DNA of 64,000 bases, from positions 3,192,001 through 3,256,000 of the forward strand of contig NZ_JAOTIK010000001.1 in assembly GCF_030116705.1 (NCBI RefSeq), given 5' to 3'. The notes under the pieces were generated by a model. It did not search any database, was not told the DNA's origin, and saw only the letters and a list, made by a program, of their open reading frames with translations. This DNA is from Streptomyces sp. ML-6. GTDB lineage: Bacteria > Actinomycetota > Actinomycetes > Streptomycetales > Streptomycetaceae. Position 1 is the first letter of the stretch. The number at the start of each line of letters is the position of its first letter. Made by a program: the position numbers and the translations under genes. Positions 15,860 through 23,438 of this stretch are shown here, one piece after another.

Positions 15860-16363
15860 TCACCCGGCGTCGCTCCGGCCGGCGTCGTGGTCGGCGTCGC
15901 CCTCGTCGTCGTCCCCGCCGGTCGCCGCGCTCTCGGGGGCGGTGCTCCTGGGAGCCGGTGCGGGGGCCGGGGCCGGGGCGGCTCCGCTGCCGGCCCCGGC
16001 CCCGTCGCCGCCCCAGGGCTCCTCGTCCTCCTCCTCGTCCTCGTCGGACTGTTCGTCGGGGGCGGCCTGGACGCCCACGCCCTGCGAGGACGACACGTTC
16101 TGGTCGATCGCGCCCCCGCCGCCGTCGTGGTCGCTGCCCGCCGTCCCCTTGCTGAGGGGGCCCAGCACGTTCAGCGTCCGGTCCACCTCCAGCCAGGAGT
16201 CGGCGTTGGAGTTGTCGATGGTGATCAGCGACGGTCCGTGATGCGTCTCCATGCCGCCGTCGGGGGCGTCGGCCCAGGCGGCGCCCGCGGCCAACTGGCC
16301 CTGGCAGAGCGCTCCGAGCGCGATCACCAGGGCGGCACGCGCCCCGGACGAGGTGAATCCCAT
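15860..16363 (-). CDS. Small secreted acidic protein of unknown function
   Basis: A 167-residue exported protein: signal peptide (residues 1 to about 32, ending AAWADA), a conserved-looking core with ITIDNSNADSWLEVDRTLNV and LGPLSKGTAGSDHDGGG, then a low-complexity tail of Asp/Glu runs and Ala-Pro repeats. The core length and Asn/Ser content recall small Streptomyces surface proteins, but I recognise no family. ATG with GAGGAA about 9 nt upstream. It lies downstream of a strong hairpin terminator, so it is transcribed on its own. Function unknown. Confidence 0.65.
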   Translation of the reverse strand: MGFTSSGARAALVIALGALCQGQLAAGAAWADAPDGGMETHHGPSLITIDNSNADSWLEVDRTLNVLGPLSKGTAGSDHDGGGGAIDQNVSSSQGVGVQAAPDEQSDEDEEEDEEPWGGDGAGAGSGAAPAPAPAPAPRSTAPESAATGGDDDEGDADHDAGRSDAG

Positions 16364-16691
16364 GTGGTGTTCCTCTTCCCGGCCGCGCGGTCCCGGGCCG
16401 GTCCCGGCCCGGGTGCGGCCCGCTTCGCGTGATTCGTACGGTCGTGATGGTTCGGGCGGTCCCGCACCGGCCGTGCACCCCGCACAGCCCGCGCGGCCCG
16501 TGCGGGGTGCACGGGCCGCGCGGGCCGGGATCGCGGTGGAGCGTGGGGGTCCACCACCGAGGCCCCGATGTGCGGGCGGAACGGTCAGGAGCTCGGGAGC
16601 TCAGGCGCTCAGGAGGCCACAGCCGAAACGCCTCGAGGGCGCGCGGCCGACCGCTCCCGGCCCGTCGCCTGCATCATCCGGATCATCCGCG
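16364..16691. other. Intergenic gap with terminator and promoter space
   Basis: About 330 bp between two minus-strand genes. It contains the long hairpin described separately and short GAGCTC/GCTCAGG repeats near 16590-16615. No gene is supported. Confidence 0.55.
16471..16514 (-). terminator. Strong stem-loop terminator
   Basis: Perfect 15-bp arms CCGTGCACCCCGCAC and GTGCGGGGTGCACGG separated by 14 nt. Located downstream of the PEP mutase/isocitrate lyase-like gene and upstream of the small secreted protein gene. There is no U-tract, as is usual for Streptomyces. Confidence 0.8.
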
Positions 16692-17555
16692 TCATACGGA
16701 CACGGACTCGCGGACCGGGTGGTGCCTGCTGATGTTCTTCTCCAGCAGCTCCGTCGAACGCTGCACCCCGATCCCCTCGGAGGACACGAACTCGGGAAGC
16801 CGTCCGTCGGCCTTCTTGAGGTCCGTCAGCGCGGAGTCGATCGCGGCGTGCGCGGCGAAGAGGCACGGGGTGCTGTAGATGGCCACCTGGCACTCCAGGT
16901 CCGTCAGCTCGGAGAGCGAGAGCCGGGGGGACTTGCCGCCCGCGATCTGGTTGAAGAGCAGCGGCTTGTCGCCGACCACCTTCCGGATGCGCTTGATCCA
17001 CTCGACGCTGCGCACCCCGTCGACCAGGACGACGTCGGCGTCCGTCCCGGCCAGCGCCTCGGCCCGGCGCAGGATCTCGTCCTCCTCCGTGGCGTCCGTG
17101 CGGGCGACGACCACCAGGTCGCGCCTGCTCTCCAGGACGAGGTTGAGCTTCTCCAGGTACTCCTCCAGGGGGAGCACCTGCTTGCCGTCCGCGTGTCCGC
17201 ACCGGCGGGGGCGCTTCTGGTCCTCCAGGATGACGCCGGAGGCCCCGATCCGCTCCAGCCGCTGCACCACGTGGCAGGCAACCTCGGGGTCGACGTAACC
17301 GTCGTCGATGTCCACCAGCAGGTGGTGGGAGGGGAAGGCCAGCCGCAGCCGCTCCACGAAGGCCACCATGTCCGGCCAGGCGATGAAGCCGATGTCGGGG
17401 AGCCCGTAGTGGGAGGCGGCGAAGCCGAAGCCGGACACGAAGAATCCGTCGTAGTGCCGGGCCACGACGGAGGCCGAGTACATGTCGTAGATACCGATGA
17501 GGGGGGTCGTTCCCGGCGAGCGGATTTCTTCCCTCAGCACACTTCCATAACGCAC
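16692..17555 (-). CDS. Isocitrate lyase / PEP mutase superfamily protein
   Basis: A 287-residue (beta/alpha)8 enzyme. Landmarks: PLIGIYDMYSASVVARHYDG (about residues 18-37), GFIAWPDM, metal-binding LLVDIDDGYVDP (about 79-90), and GVILEDQKRPRRCGH (about 108-122). The RRCGH sequence aligns with KKCGH/KRCGH, whose Cys is catalytic in isocitrate and methylisocitrate lyases, so C-C lyase or carboxy-PEP mutase-type chemistry is more likely than plain PEP phosphonomutase. GTG start with AGGAGA about 9 nt upstream. It stands alone with large gaps on both sides and no phosphonate or glyoxylate genes beside it. The substrate cannot be assigned. Confidence 0.8.
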   Translation of the reverse strand: MRYGSVLREEIRSPGTTPLIGIYDMYSASVVARHYDGFFVSGFGFAASHYGLPDIGFIAWPDMVAFVERLRLAFPSHHLLVDIDDGYVDPEVACHVVQRLERIGASGVILEDQKRPRRCGHADGKQVLPLEEYLEKLNLVLESRRDLVVVARTDATEEDEILRRAEALAGTDADVVLVDGVRSVEWIKRIRKVVGDKPLLFNQIAGGKSPRLSLSELTDLECQVAIYSTPCLFAAHAAIDSALTDLKKADGRLPEFVSSEGIGVQRSTELLEKNISRHHPVRESVSV

Positions 17556-18130
17556 AGCGTCTCCTGTTCATCGGGTCGGATCGTCGATTCGCGAACCGGC
17601 ACCGGCACCGGCGCATCGGTGCCGTGCCGGGTCGGCGGCTCGGATCTCCGGTGATTTCGTTGGGTGGAACGGGTGTTGCGCGACTGCGTCCCGCGCGATG
17701 CGGACCCCGACGGCCCATCGGGTCATGGAGCCACCGGAACACGGGAGAGTGCGTCGGAGGCCCACGGGTGCCGGCGGGTTGGCGGGTCGGCGGTTCAGCA
17801 ATGGACTGATGCGGCGGGCACGGGAGCACCGTGCCCGCCCCTTCCAAGCGGAGGGGCGGGCAGTGCCCGCCCCGCACGGGACGCAAAAGGTCTGCCCTCT
17901 TTACGAAGACGCGTATACCTATACAGACATGACCGTCTCTTTACTCCGGGACACGCCGCGCCTGACCTTGTGTACGACACATCGCGGGGCCCGGTCGGAA
18001 CGGGGTTGACGGCAGCACGGAAGCGGGAACGTTTCGCTTCCGCAGCACCGGGGAATCCCCCGCACCGAATTCGATCAATCCCTTACGCAGTACCGGAGTT
18101 GGACATCATCCGGTCCGGTTCGGTCGTGGA
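17556..18130. other. Long intergenic gap
   Basis: About 575 bp between two minus-strand genes. A hairpin lies at 17832-17862, and an AT-richer block near 17890-17950 (ATACCTATACAGAC) may be a promoter. Open frames lack coding bias. I see no gene. Confidence 0.5.
17832..17862. terminator. Stem-loop, probable terminator of the phosphotransferase gene
   Basis: Arms TGCCCGCCCC and GGGGCGGGCA (10 bp) around an 11-nt loop, about 270 bp downstream of the minus-strand phosphotransferase gene. Confidence 0.55.
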
Positions 18131-19141
18131 TCATCCCAACCGGTCGAGAAGGCACTCCACATAGTTCTCCAGGCGTTCCGTGAGCAGTCCGGGCGTCAGA
18201 TCGGCCCGTCCCAGCTCCCGCCACGGGGTCGCCACCTTCTCTGCGTCGGGCGCATGGGAGAGCGCGTCCAGCAGCCGCCAGTACAGGTGGTCCGCGCCGC
18301 TCGCGACCGGCCGGCCGCCCGCTCCGGCGTACCGTTCGGCGAAGTCCATCCCGGCCGGGACGCCGTGCAGCAGCGCCAGCGCGGTCGAACAGTGGGCAAC
18401 GTCCAGATCTGCCGGACCCCAGGAGGTCTCGACCCAGTCGACCACCCCGCCGATCCGCGTCCCGGCCCCCGGTTCCTCTCCCCGCCCGGCAAGTCCTTCT
18501 TCTCGCCCGGCGAGTCCCTCTCCCCGCCCGGTGAAGAGCACGTTGCCCGGGTGGAAGTCCCGGTGCAGGAAACACGGTTCGTACGCGGGAGGTTCGCGCC
18601 GGATCACCTCGATCGCACGCCGCCACAGCAGCGGCCGGCCGGTGTCCTCGGGGACCCGCACCCGGTCCGGCGCGGTCCACGCCTCGTAGTCGCGCGGACG
18701 GGTCCGGTCCGTGACCTCGACCCGGTGCACGGCGGCCAGTTGTCCCGCCAGCAGTCCGGCGCGCTCCGCCGCCCCGGCGTCGTCGACCCGCACCTCGCCG
18801 GGCAGCAGGGTCATCAACAGCGAGGGGTGGTCGCAGTGTTCGCCCACCGCGTCGACGGCCACCGGCCGTGCCGCCGGTACGCCGGTGCCCGCCAGCAGCC
18901 GCAGGACGTCCGCCTCCCGGGTGAGCAGCCCCGGCGCGTGGCGCACGTAGAAGGGCTTGACGAAGGAGCGCAGCACCAGCGAACGCCCGCCCCCCGGGCC
19001 GGAGATGTCCAGCCGGCGCATCCAGGAGGTCCAGCCGCCGCGCAGCCGCCGCACGCTCTCGATCCGCTCCCCGGGCGCGAGCTGCTTCCCGACCCACGCG
19101 CATGTCGCCCGGTCGGGCCAGTCGTCCGCCGTTTCACCCAT
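18131..19141 (-). CDS. Aminoglycoside phosphotransferase (APH)-like kinase
   Basis: A 336-residue protein-kinase-fold phosphotransferase. Catalytic loop LHRDFHPGNVLF (about residues 192-203) and metal-binding GVVDWVETSWG (about 228-238), then LDVAHCSTALALLHG. A low-complexity, internally duplicated insert (GEGLAGREEGLAGRGEE) sits between the two motifs, which is unusual and may be a recent expansion. The substrate could be an antibiotic, homoserine, choline or another small alcohol; resistance is not implied. The start is uncertain: neither the ATG used here nor one 29 codons upstream, which overlaps the next gene, has a clear ribosome site. It is downstream of the M23 peptidase on the same strand. 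Confidence 0.75.
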   Translation of the reverse strand: MGETADDWPDRATCAWVGKQLAPGERIESVRRLRGGWTSWMRRLDISGPGGGRSLVLRSFVKPFYVRHAPGLLTREADVLRLLAGTGVPAARPVAVDAVGEHCDHPSLLMTLLPGEVRVDDAGAAERAGLLAGQLAAVHRVEVTDRTRPRDYEAWTAPDRVRVPEDTGRPLLWRRAIEVIRREPPAYEPCFLHRDFHPGNVLFTGRGEGLAGREEGLAGRGEEPGAGTRIGGVVDWVETSWGPADLDVAHCSTALALLHGVPAGMDFAERYAGAGGRPVASGADHLYWRLLDALSHAPDAEKVATPWRELGRADLTPGLLTERLENYVECLLDRLG

Positions 19142-19227
19142 ACGGGGAGCGTACCGAGGGGCGGTGCGGGGCGGGGCGTACGCCCGTTCCCCGGAAAGCG
19201 CCCACCGCCCCTCGGGTCTTCGGGACA

Positions 19228-20055
19228 TCAGCAGTTGGGAATGACCGCCCCGTTGTTGTCACGGGCCTCGTCGTTGCCCCAGCGGGACAGGTAGTACGCC
19301 GATACGTACGCGCCGCGCCCGTTCTTGCCCGCGTACACGACGTCCAGGTCGGTCTTCAGCCACCAGTGGTTGTAGCTGGAGCCGGAGCCGACCTGGGCGC
19401 CCCACACCTTGCAGTAGACGTAGTTCGTACCGGCGTTCAGCACGCCCTGCGCGTCGCCCGTGTTCGGTCCCGCGTAGCCGGTGGCGTTGGCGAAGGTGTC
19501 GACCCAGTACTTGCCGGTGCCACCGCCTCCGCAGCCGTTGTCGCTGGTCAGGTACTTGCTGTAGTACGAGCCGGGGTACGGGGCGAGCGACTTGCCGTTG
19601 ATCGCGATGGGCTGGCCCACGCCGTTGTACAGCTGCTCGTAGTGGATGTGGGCGCCGCTGCTGTTGCCGGTGGAGCCGGTGACGCCGATCTGCTGCCCCT
19701 GCGCCACGGAGGCGCCGTCGCCGACCGAGTACGAGGAGAGGTGGAAGTAGTAGGTCTGCCAGCCGCCGCCGTGGTCGATGACGATGTAGTTGCCCGCGCC
19801 GCTGGGCTGGGAGTAGCGGTGCGCGGTCCCGCCGGACGAGGCGAGGACGGGGGATCCGGCGGTGGAGCCGCCGTCGGTGCGGATGAAGTCCAGGGCCGAC
19901 CGGACCTCCGCCGAGTGGTGGCCGTAGGTCCAGGTCTGGCCGCAGGGGAACGGTGCCTTGAAGTTGGGGGCCGCGGCCGCGGGAGTCGCGGTCAGCAGGC
20001 CCGCCACCAGGGCCACCAGGCCCAGCAGGGCGATACGTATCGAGCGCATGCGCAT
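19228..20055 (-). CDS. Secreted LasA-type M23 metallopeptidase
   Basis: A 275-residue exported zinc endopeptidase. Sec signal peptide residues 1 to about 28 (ending ATPAAAA). The peptidase domain has YGHHSAEVRSALDF (about residues 44-57; His and Asp ligands in the LasA/beta-lytic spacing rather than the HxGxD form) and GAHIHYEQL (about 133-141; HxH with the third ligand). It likely cleaves Gly-rich peptidoglycan crosslinks or peptides. About 95 C-terminal residues beginning after a GCGGGGTG linker form an unrecognised Trp/Tyr-rich domain (YKVWGAQVG-like, NHWWLKTDLDVVY) ending in Cys, probably wall-binding. GGAGG lies about 11 nt before the first ATG and 17 nt before a second. Confidence 0.86.
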   Translation of the reverse strand: MRMRSIRIALLGLVALVAGLLTATPAAAAPNFKAPFPCGQTWTYGHHSAEVRSALDFIRTDGGSTAGSPVLASSGGTAHRYSQPSGAGNYIVIDHGGGWQTYYFHLSSYSVGDGASVAQGQQIGVTGSTGNSSGAHIHYEQLYNGVGQPIAINGKSLAPYPGSYYSKYLTSDNGCGGGGTGKYWVDTFANATGYAGPNTGDAQGVLNAGTNYVYCKVWGAQVGSGSSYNHWWLKTDLDVVYAGKNGRGAYVSAYYLSRWGNDEARDNNGAVIPNC

Positions 20056-20356
20056 GCGCGGTCATCCTCCGAGTCGGGGTCGGGTCGTGGGGGGTGGGCA
20101 GCACTGCAGGTCGAACGGACGCAAGCGTGCCGGACCCACCGCCCCGGCAGTAGACCCAACGGGCCCAATCGGTGGGCCCAAAAGCGGGCCCGCAGCACGG
20201 GATTCGCCTGTTCAACGGCCTCTGCCGGGCCCACCGGTGGCGGCCGGATCCTGCGCGCCCCGCCCCCGCCCCGGAACCCCACGCCGGAACCCCACGCCGG
20301 AACCCCACGCCGGAACCCCCGCCGGGACCGAAGCCCGGCCAGGAAGGCCGGGAAGG
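20056..20356. other. Gap between TetR and M23 peptidase genes
   Basis: About 300 bp holding the peptidase promoter region and two tandem-repeat tracts. No gene is supported. Confidence 0.5.
20271..20320. repeat. 13-bp tandem repeat (about 3.7 copies)
   Basis: Exact repeats of CCGGAACCCCACG, four copies with the last one altered. A second 10-bp repeat (AGGAAGGCCG-like, three copies near 20340-20368) runs into the TAG stop of the TetR gene. Confidence 0.75.
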
Positions 20357-21004
20357 CTAGGAAGAAGCCGGGGGCTGCCAGGGGCGGCCGTTCATCAGGT
20401 TCTCCAGCCCCGCCCAGGAGAAGTTCATCAGGGTGGCCGCGGCCTCCTTCGCCGAGACGCCCGGGGTCTCGTTCGCCCAGTCGGCGAGCGACTCCGCGGC
20501 CCCCACGAGCGCCTGCGCGAGCCCCGAGACGTCCCGGCCGGGAAGCGCCGGATCGTGGTGCGCCTCGCGGGCCGCGGCCCCGATCAGCTCCGTCACGAAG
20601 GCGACGATCTCGTCCCGCATCACCGTCACCTCGTTGGCGAAGGGCTCCCCGTGCGTGCGCGCCTGCCGGTGCAGCACCGCCCAGCCGTCCGGGTGCTCCG
20701 CCGTGTGCGTGAAGAACGCCCGCAGCCCGGACCACAGCTGCCGATCGGCCGGAAGACCCGGCTCCACCCCGGCCCGCACCGCTTCGGTCAGCGCTTTCGC
20801 CTCACGCCTGATGCAGGCCGTGAAGAGTTCTTCCTTGGAGTTGAGGTACAGGTAGACGAGCGGCTTGGACACCCCGGCCAGCTCGGCGATCTCGTCCATC
20901 GACGCCGCCCGGTACCCGCGCTGCCCGAAGGTCCGCACCGCGGCGTCCATCATCTGCTGCTCGCGCACGGCCCGAGGCATCCGCCTGCTCTTCACGGCAC
21001 CCAC
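20357..21004 (-). CDS. TetR-family transcriptional regulator
   Basis: A 215-residue one-component regulator. The N-terminal TetR helix-turn-helix is clear: QQMMDAAVRTFGQRGYRAAS, then MDEIAELAGVSKPLVYLYLN (about residues 32-51) followed by SKEELFTACI. The C-terminal ligand domain is generic. GTG start with GGAGGAA 6 nt upstream; a second GTG three codons later is possible. It lies downstream of the DAACS symporter on the same strand but is separated from it by a strong hairpin, so it probably has its own promoter. A natural hypothesis is control of the symporter, whose promoter carries an ACTTTGAG dyad. Confidence 0.88.
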   Translation of the reverse strand: MGAVKSRRMPRAVREQQMMDAAVRTFGQRGYRAASMDEIAELAGVSKPLVYLYLNSKEELFTACIRREAKALTEAVRAGVEPGLPADRQLWSGLRAFFTHTAEHPDGWAVLHRQARTHGEPFANEVTVMRDEIVAFVTELIGAAAREAHHDPALPGRDVSGLAQALVGAAESLADWANETPGVSAKEAAATLMNFSWAGLENLMNGRPWQPPASS

Positions 21005-21107
21005 GTCGACTTCCTCCCACCCCCGCGTACCACTCCCGCCCAAGAGTACGGCGCGCCCTCCCTCCCACCGCCCGGCGACCGACCAGCCGCACTCCCCCAC
21101 AACGCGT

Positions 21108-21144
21108 CGTGGGCTCCTCCCCCGGTCCGGGGAAGGAGCCCACG
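21108..21144 (-). terminator. Stem-loop terminator of the DAACS symporter gene
   Basis: Outer arms CGTGGGCTCCT and AGGAGCCCACG plus an inner CCCCGG/CCGGGG pairing. Located 25 bp downstream of the symporter stop. Confidence 0.82.
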
Positions 21145-21168
21145 AAAGGACTGCGGTCAGTGCGGGTG

Positions 21169-22512
21169 CTACGCCGCGACCGGCACCCGCTGCGGCTCGG
21201 CGTCGAGCGCCTCCTCGTCGACCGGGGAGGACGAGGCCGAGTCGTACGCCGCGCGGTCGAGGATGTTCTCGCGGGCCGAGACGATCACCGGGACCAGCGC
21301 CTGGCCCGCGACGTTCGTCGCCGTCCTCATCATGTCCAGGATCGGGTCGATGGCCATGAGCAGGCCGACGCCCTCCAGCGGGAGGCCCAGCGTCGAGAGG
21401 GTGAGGGTCAGCATGACCGTCGCGCCGGTGAGACCGGCGGTGGCCGCCGAGCCGATGACCGAGACGAACGCGATCAGGAGGTAGTCGCCGACGCCCAGCT
21501 GCACGTCGAAGATCTGCGCGATGAAGATCGCCGCCAGCGCCGGGTAGATCGCGGCGCAGCCGTCCATCTTGGTGGTGGCGCCGAACGGGACGGAGAAGGA
21601 GGCGTACTCCTTCGGGACGCCGAGGCGCTCGGTGACCTTCTGGGTGACCGGCATGGTGCCGACCGAGGAGCGGGAGACGAAGGCCAGCTGGATCGCCGGC
21701 CAGGCGCCCTTGAAGAACTGCAGCGGGCTGAGCTTGGCGACGGTGGCGAGCAGCAGCGGGTACACGCCGAACAGCACCAGGGCGCAGCCGATGTAGACGT
21801 CGGCGGTGAACGTGGCGTACTTGCCGATCAGGTCCCAGCCGTAGTCGGCGATCGCGTAGCCGATGAGGCCGACGGTGCCGATGGGGGCGAGCCGGATGAC
21901 CCACCACAGGGCCTTCTGGAGGAGCTCCAGGACGGACTCGCTGAGGCTGAGGATGGGCTGCGCCTTCTCGCCGAGCTGGAGCGCGGCGATGCCGGCGACG
22001 GCGGCCATGAAGACGATCTGGAGCACGTTCAGCTCGGCGAACGGCGTGATCACGTTGTCCGGGATGATGCCGGTGAGGAAGTCGAGCCAGGAGCCCGCGT
22101 GCTCCGGCAGCTTGCCGTCCTTCGGCGTGAGGCCGGTTCCGGAGCCCGGGTTGGTGAGCAGGCCGATCGTGAGGCCGATGGCGACCGCGATCAGCGAGGT
22201 GATCATGAACCAGAGCAGGGTGCGGGTGGCCAGCCGGGCGGCGTTGTTGACCTTGCGCAGGTTGGTGATCGACACCAGGATCGCGAAGAAGACGAGGGGC
22301 GCGACGGCCAGCTTCAGCAGCTGGACGAAGATGTGGCCGACCTTGTCGAGCGTGGTGTGGAGCCAGCCGATGTCGTACGTGCGGGTGAGCCAGCCGAGTA
22401 CGACGCCGAGCACGAGACCGGCGACGATCTGGGCCCAGAACGGGACCTTGGGCAGGCGGAAGCCGGAGCCGGGCTTGCTGCCGGCTGCGGTGGACGCGGG
22501 ATTCGCGGACAC
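21169..22512 (-). CDS. DAACS-family dicarboxylate/amino acid:cation symporter, possible cystine transporter
   Basis: A 447-residue glutamate-transporter-homologue membrane protein. Landmarks: LLKLAVAPLVFFAILVSITN (TM region 3), the HP1 serine loop SRSSVGTMPVT (about residues 269-279), TM7 TTKMDGCAAIYPA (NMDGT equivalent), the HP2 loop GSAATAGLTGATVML, and TM8 with DPILDMMRTATNVAGQA. These are the Na+/H+-coupled substrate-site elements. Family members carry dicarboxylates, Glu/Asp, Ser or cystine (TcyP). The Cys-rich leader peptide encoded immediately upstream argues for cystine or another sulfur compound. I choose the GTG 7 nt after GGAG; a GTG two codons earlier is too close to that site. 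A terminator follows. Confidence 0.85.
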   Translation of the reverse strand: MSANPASTAAGSKPGSGFRLPKVPFWAQIVAGLVLGVVLGWLTRTYDIGWLHTTLDKVGHIFVQLLKLAVAPLVFFAILVSITNLRKVNNAARLATRTLLWFMITSLIAVAIGLTIGLLTNPGSGTGLTPKDGKLPEHAGSWLDFLTGIIPDNVITPFAELNVLQIVFMAAVAGIAALQLGEKAQPILSLSESVLELLQKALWWVIRLAPIGTVGLIGYAIADYGWDLIGKYATFTADVYIGCALVLFGVYPLLLATVAKLSPLQFFKGAWPAIQLAFVSRSSVGTMPVTQKVTERLGVPKEYASFSVPFGATTKMDGCAAIYPALAAIFIAQIFDVQLGVGDYLLIAFVSVIGSAATAGLTGATVMLTLTLSTLGLPLEGVGLLMAIDPILDMMRTATNVAGQALVPVIVSARENILDRAAYDSASSSPVDEEALDAEPQRVPVAA

Positions 22513-22618
22513 GGACACACTCCAGATGTGACGCATCGGGGCGCACGGGGACGATGGTGCGGGAGGGGGACGGGATGCGGCGCCCGCGTCGGGGGCGGCG
22601 CCGCTGCATGGTGCCGGT

Positions 22619-22726
22619 TCAGACGTTGCGGCAACAGACCGCGGACATACAGCGGCAGAGATCGACGTGCAGGCGCACCACGAGCGGGACGCTCGCGGCG
22701 GATCGATGGCGCACTGCGGTCTTCAT
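22619..22726 (-). CDS. Cysteine-rich leader peptide (putative attenuator)
   Basis: A 35-codon gene ending TGA, about 107 bp upstream of the symporter start. The product begins MKTAVRHRS and contains RLHVDLCRCMSAVCCRNV, with four Cys in the last 12 residues; the LHVDLCR core is the hallmark of actinobacterial leader peptides placed before sulfur-metabolism and transport genes. There is no Shine-Dalgarno sequence; TAACGT 5-10 nt before the ATG could be a -10 element, which would make the mRNA leaderless. In mycobacteria, Cys-rich leaderless peptides are known to attenuate downstream genes in response to cysteine; that mechanism is inferred here. The sequence between it and the symporter was not folded. 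Confidence 0.8.
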   Translation of the reverse strand: MKTAVRHRSAASVPLVVRLHVDLCRCMSAVCCRNV

Positions 22727-22747
22727 GGCAAGTACGTTAACACTTGA

Positions 22748-22766
22748 ACTTTGAGGTTCTCAAAGT
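22748..22766. promoter_or_regulatory. Perfect 8-3-8 palindrome upstream of the leader peptide
   Basis: ACTTTGAG-GTT-CTCAAAGT, a perfect dyad starting 22 bp upstream of the leader peptide ATG, in the expected -35 zone. Its symmetry and position suggest a repressor or activator site for the leader/symporter transcript, possibly of the TetR protein encoded downstream. Confidence 0.65.
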
Positions 22767-22831
22767 AATTCTTTGACATCAGCCCGTCACCACCCCCGGC
22801 ACCGACCGCCCGGAACCCTGCGGGCACGACA

Positions 22832-22871
22832 AAACCCCAGTACAGGAGCGGGCGCTCCGGCGCTGGGGTTT
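22832..22871. terminator. Bidirectional-looking stem-loop terminator
   Basis: Outer arms AAACCCCAG and CTGGGGTTT with an inner GGAGCG/CGCTCC stem. It separates the DUF4229 gene (upstream on the minus strand) from the leader peptide/symporter unit. Confidence 0.82.
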
Positions 22872-22966
22872 CGGGTGAAAAGTGTGCGGCTGTGAGGAAG
22901 CTTACAGAGCTCTTACAGGCCCCTGGGCCGGCCGGGGGTCACGGAACGGCGCTCACCGGGCGGCGG

Positions 22967-23263
22967 TCACGAGGTGACGTGGTCCTCGCGGGTCCGGTTC
23001 GCCTCCAGGCGCCCCTTGGCGCGGTCGACCGTGGACACGATCTGCGCGGACATCTCGTCGCGCTGCCTGCGCAGCAGTACGTAGCTGAGCGGCGCGGAGA
23101 GGACCAGGGCGAGCAGAATCACCCAGACGAGATTGGAGCCGTTCGTCCCGGAGGGCAGCAGGCCGAAGTGGACGGCCACGGCCGCGATGGCGAAGCATCC
23201 GACGAAGATGCCGAGCCGCATCACGGTGTACCGGATCGTCGCGCTCGGCTTGGCAGCGGACAC
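22967..23263 (-). CDS. DUF4229 membrane protein
   Basis: A 98-residue small integral membrane protein with two hydrophobic helices (about residues 15-35 and 45-65) followed by a charged C-terminal tail (RRQRDEMSAQIVSTVDRAKG and RLEANRTREDHVTS). This matches the actinobacterial DUF4229 layout; function unknown. GTG start with GAGAGGGG about 5 nt upstream; upstream in-frame sequence is not protein-like. Adjacent on its right is the GNAT gene; both point left but are separated by about 175 bp. Confidence 0.78.
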   Translation of the reverse strand: MSAAKPSATIRYTVMRLGIFVGCFAIAAVAVHFGLLPSGTNGSNLVWVILLALVLSAPLSYVLLRRQRDEMSAQIVSTVDRAKGRLEANRTREDHVTS

Positions 23264-23438
23264 AGGTGGCCCCTCTCTCGACGTGTGACAGTCCTTCGAT
23301 CCTGCCCGACCAGTGAAGCATGACCCGGAATCGATCACTTCGGAGGGCTCCGCCAAAGGTGCCGCCGCACCGCCACGCCACCGCACCACCGCCCGTAACC
23401 GGCCGGACCGGGGCCGGGCGACCCCGGGGCCCTCCCCG

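Noticed and set aside
17556..18130. Short open frames in the 575-bp gap
   Set aside because: Several frames of 60-160 codons exist, but none has a ribosome site with matching codon bias or any recognisable protein features.
18131..19141. Antibiotic resistance call for the APH-like gene
   Set aside because: The fold also covers homoserine, choline and other kinases; no sequence feature here identifies an antibiotic substrate.
22554..22754. A 66-codon plus-strand frame antisense to the leader peptide
   Set aside because: The minus-strand reading has the LHVDLCR leader signature and Cys codons; the plus-strand product is Arg-rich with no recognisable features.
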